Shown piece by piece: positions 34,783 to 64,000 of a stretch of DNA of 64,000 nucleotides; the stretch's first letter is position 1; each line of letters opens with the position of its first letter. Source of the stretch: Amorphochlora amoebiformis (lineage: Eukaryota; Cercozoa; Chlorarachniophyceae). The notes under the pieces were generated by a model. The model did no database searches. It worked only from the letters and a program-made list of their open reading frames with translations, and was not told the origin of the DNA. The position numbers and the translations under genes were made by a program. The DNA is taken from NCBI GenBank assembly GCA_054601695.1, contig BAAHQB010000010.1, forward strand, positions 496,001-560,000, given 5' to 3'.

Positions 34783-34878
34783 GACGTACAATTGAAGCTT
34801 GGTGGGTGGAGCCCTTGCAGTATGTACGTGTGTTCCGAACGCCAGGATCAGTGTCACAGGAAAAGAAAGATACAAATG
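34783..34878 (+). CDS. Possible internal exon, Cys-rich
   Basis: After gcatacttaattag the phase-0 frame reads [20 protein letters not shown] then [12 protein letters not shown], with four Cys and a WSPC motif as in thrombospondin type-1 repeats, though too short to assign. The donor CAAATG|gttacc is poor. The sequence just upstream is a diverged duplicate of 34690-34730. Confidence 0.35.
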
Positions 34879-34995
34879 GTTACCCTCATATATATATATA
34901 TATATATATATATGTATAAATACATGTACCACAGGTATATGAATACATACACACATATATATTTACATGTATATGTGCACACATACACACACATA

Positions 34996-35029
<34 letters not shown>

Positions 35030-35174
35030 CATATGTACATATTTATTTATTTATATATATATATTATATATATATATATATGGATATTCATACATACATA
35101 TATACATATACTGAATGTACAAATATTGCGCATAAATGTGTTTATATACACATACACACACACACACGTACACC

Positions 35175-35226
<52 letters not shown>

Positions 35227-35259
35227 TATACAAGTATATAATTACATATATATGCATAC

Positions 35260-35318
<59 letters not shown>

Positions 35319-35329
35319 ATATGTATACA

Positions 35330-35374
<45 letters not shown>

Positions 35375-35439
35375 GTTCATATACACATATACATACATAC
35401 ATGTATATATATATATATTATATATAGATATATATAATA

Positions 35440-35471
<32 letters not shown>

Positions 35472-35523
35472 AACAACAAACCAAACATATAGGAGGAAAA
35501 AAAACTTTGTGATGAGAGCTCAC

Positions 35524-35541
35524 CTGCACGCAAGTCGCTGC
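35524..35541 (-). CDS. 18-nt microexon candidate
   Basis: Flanked by a textbook acceptor with branch-like sequence (ccttaaccgacttcctcacag) and a textbook donor (GTGCAG|gtgagc). The 18 nt, GCAGCGACTTGCGTGCAG, is open in all three frames, so it keeps phase whatever its neighbours. It may belong with the minus-strand exons at 33.3-33.8 kb. Confidence 0.4.
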
Positions 35542-35654
35542 CTGTGAGGAAGTCGGTTAAGGTCATGCACAAATACCAATATATATATATATATATATAT
35601 ATATGTATACATGTGCATATATGTGTATGTGTATATATGTATGTATATATATAT

Positions 35655-36535
35655 ATATATATGTGGATATAGACATTATATCGCAAAGGCTGCGATCACT
35701 TTTGGCCGTCTATATCCTCGTGTATGGAGACCCAAAGGCATACATATGTCCACTAAAATCGACATTTACAAAGCATGTGTACTGTCTGTACTGTTATACG
35801 GTGCGGCTACTTGGTCCCTTCTCAAACCACAAATCAAGAAACTGGAGTCCTTCCATCACCGCTGCCTTCGGCGGATCTTACAGATTCCATGGCAGAACTA
35901 TACTCCTACCACTCAAGTACTTCAACAAGCCGGTCTACCCTCGATCGAGAGCATGGTGATCTCCATGAGACTCAAGTGGTTAGGACATGTACGACGTCTG
36001 CCTAACGAACGCCTACCCAAGATATTAATGTGTGGCGCTATTCTTGAAGGCAAGCGAAAACTGGGCAAACCAATGTTGCGCTGGAAGGACGTTATCAAAC
36101 GCGATCTAAACATTCTTGGGCATGACACTAAGTCATGGTGGCCTGCTGCGGCCCCTGAAATGAAAACGTCTTGGAGATCTTCGATATTCAAGAAAGTCTC
36201 TCAATGGGAAGTGGAACGCAAGGAACAACAAGAATCCAAAAGGCGTGAACGCAAGAAAAAACAAGCTGAGAGAGAAGCTAAAGAGACAAAAGAAGGCAAA
36301 ATCGGTCAATTCTCTTGCCCGGTTTGCCATACAAGATTCGTGCAGAAAAGTAGTATGTATCGTCATCTCTACCAACGTCACCCACAACACAAGCCTTCTA
36401 CTACATGTGATGTCTGTAATCGAGTCTTTAAGAGTCTTAGCGGTCTTAAACGTCACAAATGTCGCCCACCGAATTAATCAACCGAGCAAACAAGCACTAC
36501 ACTTCTAAAGAGAAAGATTTGCTTCATCATATATG
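35655..36535 (+). mobile_element. 5'-truncated LINE (non-LTR retrotransposon) insertion
   Basis: A block of unique sequence inserted in TA microsatellite. It carries the 3' part of a reverse-transcriptase ORF and a 3' UTR of about 55 bp. The 5' boundary falls abruptly inside the RT C-terminal region, as expected of target-primed reverse transcription that stopped early. There is no poly(A) tail; it ends straight into TATATG repeat, suggesting either microsatellite-tailed 3' ends or insertion into TA tracts. Confidence 0.85.
35665..36477 (+). CDS. LINE reverse-transcriptase C-terminus with zinc fingers
   Basis: About 270 codons, open to TAA. It begins at the end of the RT domain ([20 protein letters not shown]), then the family-typical stretch [20 protein letters not shown] ... 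[54 protein letters not shown], a long Lys/Glu/Arg coiled stretch, and two Cys/His fingers: CPVC-x12-H-x4-H and CDVC-x12-HKC. This arrangement is widespread in animal genomes. The frame has no internal stop or frameshift, so the copy is young. It can no longer mobilise itself because the catalytic RT and endonuclease parts are missing. The first codons upstream in TA repeat are not part of it. Confidence 0.85.
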   Translation, partial: GYRHYIAKAAITFGRLYPRVWRPKGIHMSTKIDIYKACVLSVLLYGAATWSLLKPQIKKLESFHHRCLRRILQIPWQNYTPTTQVLQQAGLPSIESMVISMRLKWLGHVRRLPNERLPKILMCGAILEGKRKLGKPMLRWKDVIKRDLNILGHDTKSWWPAAAPEMKTSWRSSIFKKVSQWEVERKEQQESKRRERKKKQAEREAKETKEGKIGQFSCPVCHTRFVQKSSMYRHLYQRHPQHKPSTTCDVCNRVFKSLSGLKRHKCRPPN

Positions 36536-36566
36536 TATATATATATATATATGTCTATACTATCTA

Positions 36567-36611
<45 letters not shown>

Positions 36612-36642
36612 ATATAATATTATATATATATGTCTATATCTA

Positions 36643-36696
<54 letters not shown>

Positions 36697-36982
36697 ATAT
36701 GTTGGTTGAATGTATCGGTTGTTTCATGTTAACATACATGTACACGGGCCTGGGATGGGCGCCAGCTCAGTCTCAGGCGGCCCTTTGTATGTGATATGTA
36801 CACATATAACAATTATATATATATATATATATATGTATGTATATATATACGGGAATGTTGTATATATGTATATATATACATATATATATATATAATATGT
36901 GTGTATGTATATATAATATATATTTATTTATGAGCGTATTTATAAATGTAAAAAAATGTTGCAACTTTTGTAACGCATTTAG

Positions 36983-37082
36983 ATGGGTAGACGGCAGATC
37001 ACTCCGCGTCCTAGAGGCTCAAGCCCTCTCAACCGCTGTGCTCGACGACGACTGTAATGTAATCCATATATCGCGGATGTAA
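36983..37082 (+). CDS. Terminal exon, unknown
   Basis: After ttttgtaacgcatttag, with a branch-like TGTAAC, the phase-2 frame reads WVDGRSLRVLEAQALSTAVL then DDDCNVIHISRM and TAA. It is acidic and mixed with G/C-rich third positions. The opposite strand is also open (Arg/Leu-rich) but lacks good splice sites. It is immediately followed by the CTAG-rich island. Not recognised. Confidence 0.55.
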
Positions 37083-38146
37083 GCGTTAAGCTGCTAGCCC
37101 ACGCATGGTGTAAAGTATATTCAGAATGAGGACATTCCTGTTTTCGAGCTGGTCTCCATGCTTGCGTTGTGTATATCCAGTAGTATATATACAAAACATT
37201 CGTGCTATCACATGTCTTAGGTACTAATCTAGAGTATGCGACGACTTGTAGACTGACCTAATCGGTGAATTCACGTGTACGTGTCTACAACGTATGTCCA
37301 AGTACGTATACTAATTAGACTAACTCTAGGTATTTCGGCGTAGGGCTAGTATGGTGCGTACGTATATAGTGGATATACGCACGTAAATCTAGTACATAGA
37401 GTTAGTAGAGTACATGCGCATGATGGTACAATCGCGATATTGTCTAGATCGTGATGTATTCGTATGCGTACGCGCGCATGCACTAGATACATACGGTGGC
37501 CATCCGGAGGGTGATATGCACTGACTAGTTATGCTTGTTACAGTAAAGATTTATGAATTTATGAGTACTGATAATAGCGCTAGTATACGTACGTACTCTA
37601 GTACTATTCTCGAGAGCTGCCGCTCATTATAACATTATAACACGACGTTCTATATCTCGTTCAACCATAATTAGTACATTTATGTATATTTTGTGTTCGT
37701 GTCGTACGCGTGCGGCACTTGTAATACTCATCAACTATAGATTAAAACAATTACGACCCCTGCACAAGGTCTAGCTTTTACATACTGGAGTAGAGTATTG
37801 TAAAAAATTCCATTATCTAATAGTAGATACAAGTTAATTTGCGCAACATTCATAATTACATACGCTTACGTACCTATACACACGTATGTATGGTATATAT
37901 GTCCTGCACAATCTAGACTAACTAATATCTAGAATGTACTAGGGTGCGTAATGTCTATCAAACGCACCTATATTCAACTTCATGATATACTTCATGGTAT
38001 ACGTATACGAGTGGTACGTATATAGTACTACATACACTGTCACTCACTATAGCTAGAGTCACTGTGACACATCTGCGCTTAGATCTGGGGGTGTTGTGTG
38101 TAACTCTAAGTTCCCTACCCTAACCCTAAGGTATGTACGTACATAC

Positions 38147-38187
<41 letters not shown>

Positions 38188-38218
38188 ACATATACATATG
38201 TGACTATCATATACAATT

Positions 38219-38258
<40 letters not shown>

Positions 38259-38540
38259 ATATGTATATGTATATTAGATACTTGTATACTTGACATCACC
38301 TAGGCCTTAGATCTTTTTGGTAGATAGTACTACTAGTAGTAGCTACTAAGTCTACGACCTATACATACATGCCTAATTCGTTCAAATAGTCCAGGTTCCT
38401 CGTTTTTGTGTAAAAGTCAGATGAGTCTACTTGCTATGTCTGATCTCGTGGTTAGATATGATAATTAAACTCGTGCATGTTGCAGATTTCCGTGCTGGTC
38501 TAGATTAGATGTACATAGCGCTTCGATATTTTTCTCTTGG
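37083..38540. other. CTAG/TAC-rich unique island
   Basis: About 1.4 kb of mostly unique sequence with two short TA runs near 38.16 and 38.23 kb. CTAG appears about 17 times between 37.2 and 38.5 kb (about 5 expected), with many GTAC, TACG and CTAGAT words. It has no ORF or exon I can support. One short CCCTAACCCTAA step lies near 38117. It is the same kind of sequence as 218-900. Confidence 0.5.
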
Positions 38541-38566
38541 TTATCTCATACGTGCGAACCCGAAAT

Positions 38567-54449
<15,883 letters not shown>

Positions 54450-54970
54450 TTCTCCCTCGGCCCCCACGAAAGAAAAAACCCCTTAGAACAAATAACCAAA
54501 AAAATTAAACAAACCCACCCGAAATCGTCCAGAACACGCCCACCATCCCAACCCCAAGCCCCATCCAAGCCAAAGCGTCTCTTGTCCGTTCCATGATCCC
54601 CATTCTCAAAAGCCAAGGGTGACCGTGGTGACCGGCCTGATGTCACACAAGATGACTACAACAGGATTCAGGATTAATCCCCGGGATCCCCGAGAATCCC
54701 CAGTAATCCCAGGTAGGGTTTATGGGTTCGGAACCGCGAAAGGCTTGCCGAAAGCACGTCACCGGAGTTTGTTAAAATGGAGTTATGACGCATGAGAATA
54801 TCTGCTGAGTATGTGCTCCAATATGCGCATAAAAAAAAGGAAAGTTCACCGAACGGGATCTTGCATGTTGGCGGCTTGAACGTTCGAATTCATTGAAATA
54901 TTTCAAGCAATATAAATATATACAAATATGAAGTATTATATAATAAATATAAATATATGTGTATATATAT

Positions 54971-55023
<53 letters not shown>

Positions 55024-55059
55024 TATACACACATGTAAATTGTACATACATGCCCACAC

Positions 55060-55114
<55 letters not shown>

Positions 55115-55503
55115 ACACCAGGTTGGCAAAGGATTTTCCCATAAAAAAGCTAAACCGCTTGGGAGCGAACACATCGGGAGGACGAGGAGGAAGAAAATGA
55201 TTGTCCAGCATACTTCCTTTCGATATTCCTTTCTTCTTCTTCTCAAAATGGAGAAGGATTAGAGAATCTTACCTACCTTTTATATGCAAATCTATTAACC
55301 TTCAATAATAACCTTTAGGTGAAATCAAAAAGATGCACATTGGCTATTTCCGATGTAATTTGACGGTTACCTCATCAGGTTCCACTTCCCCCACTGAGAC
55401 GCTTTGTCCATAGACAAAAACAAAGTTGCCAATATTCCCCCCCTTCCGCAGTACCTGGAAAAAAATCTCGATTCTCTTTTTCGGAGTTTAGTGAAGCTTG
55501 GGA
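54450..55503. promoter_or_regulatory. Shared upstream region of two divergent genes
   Basis: It separates the likely start of the minus-strand TMEM43 gene (ATG at 54449) from the start codon of the plus-strand ligand-binding gene (55504). It is unique sequence except for a TA block at 54.90-55.12 kb, with direct steps such as GGGATCCCCGAGAATCCCCAG near 54680. I cannot point to a TATA box. Open frames occur on both strands (minus 54527-54594 and 55371-55454; plus 54532-54630) and some have splice-like edges, so a further 5' exon here is possible. The call is by position only. Confidence 0.4.
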
Positions 55504-63318
<7,815 letters not shown>

Positions 63319-63394
63319 GTTTGTTACATATACATATTATACTATATACATATATATTTAATATATATATATATATATATATGTATATGTGTAT

Positions 63395-63571
63395 GTATTC
63401 TTAAACCAAGCCTATCGAGAGAATTATCTACCAAAGGGTTTGTTACATGTAACAAAGCCTTAGGCAGACAATTCTCTCGAAAGATTTTTTTAAGAATATT
63501 TATATATTTTTATATATATATATGTATATAATATAATATGTACATGTATACAGATACACACACACACACAT

Positions 63572-63614
<43 letters not shown>

Positions 63615-63621
63615 ATATATG

Positions 63622-63658
<37 letters not shown>

Positions 63659-63722
63659 GTATTATATATATACATATATATATATATATACATATATAAA
63701 CATATATATATGTACATATATG

Positions 63723-63754
<32 letters not shown>

Positions 63755-63800
63755 TTCTTAAACCAAGCTTATAGAGAGAATTGTCAAGCCAGATTGTAAT
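63395..63800. repeat. Direct and inverted copies of the 63.2 kb exon end
   Basis: The exon's 'tcttaaaccaagcctatcga' segment and its donor side recur directly at about 63400-63448. An inverted copy follows immediately at about 63449-63496 (gtaacaaagccttaggcaga ... ttaagaat), making a foldback of about 50 bp arms. A shorter direct copy is at about 63755-63795. TA repeat separates them. Confidence 0.75.
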
Positions 63801-63849
<49 letters not shown>

Positions 63850-63888
63850 AATATATATATATATATATATAATATATACATATGGTAT

Positions 63889-63967
<79 letters not shown>

Positions 63968-64000
63968 TAGTATGTACTTAACTATATTTTAGCCGTCGTG

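Noticed and set aside
36979-37194. 71-codon minus ORF rich in Arg/Leu
   Set aside because: Antisense of the terminal exon 36983-37082; no splice sites or start context.
54527-54594. Minus-strand start-like segment MERTRDALAWMGLGVGMGVF
   Set aside because: Attractive, but it lies upstream of the likely TMEM43 start, its donor phase joins nothing downstream, and the plus strand is equally open.
55371-55454. Minus-strand exon-like segment VLRKGGNIGNFVFVYGQ
   Set aside because: Good splice sites, but it sits in the intergenic space, and its splice tract overlaps the leader region of the plus-strand gene, which is better supported by the signal peptide and binding-fold motifs.

Overview
This is eukaryotic nuclear DNA from an intron-rich, repeat-laden genome. 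Roughly nine tenths of the window is low-complexity sequence: long (TA)n tracts, their TATG, TACA and CA variants, and blocks of GA, C, TTA and ATAC repeats. The interstitial telomere-like arrays are of the TTAGGG (six-base) type. The window also carries the 3' end of a LINE of the kind common in animals, with a C-terminal pair of zinc fingers, and a spliced TMEM43 gene. This points to an animal or a close holozoan relative; the lineage cannot be fixed from the sequence.

The long frames made of Ile/Tyr/His/Cys/Val/Met, Ser-Leu, Arg-Glu, Pro or Gly are translated microsatellites, not genes. Real coding sequence is in short exons (about 9-180 nt) inside the few unique islands. I found these by looking for AG|...|GT boundaries, open frames with coding-like codons, and intron phases that agree from exon to exon.

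The best-supported gene is a TMEM43 (LUMA) homologue on the minus strand, about 54.4 down to 38.57 kb, in more than 20 small exons. Head to head with it, across about 1 kb, is a plus-strand gene for a secreted or receptor protein with a signal peptide and a type-1 periplasmic-binding-protein (ANF-like) ligand-binding fold, from 55.50 kb to beyond 63.3 kb. Less certain models: a minus membrane-protein gene at 12.2-17.3 kb, a complete 81-codon minus ORF at 7.0-9.2 kb, a 142-residue minus membrane protein at 18.5-19.3 kb next to plus-strand exons ending in a chromodomain-like exon (19.3-20.3 kb), a plus gene end at 30.8-32.8 kb, and isolated terminal or internal exons at 0.1, 1.5-5.3, 4.6, 8.7, 9.7, 11.3, 21.4, 23-26, 33-35, 37 and 61.5 kb.

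Mobile DNA comprises six copies of a 340-400 bp TA-flanked inverted-repeat element (MITE-like) inserted in TA tracts, several with a CRE palindrome, and one 5'-truncated LINE at 35.66-36.5 kb.

The most unusual feature recurs through the window. Exons are bracketed directly by TA microsatellite that itself supplies splice sites (TATATAG|exon|GTATAT), and fragments of exons with their splice junctions have been copied one to five times into the neighbouring intron. I saw no rRNA or tRNA genes and no CRISPR array.
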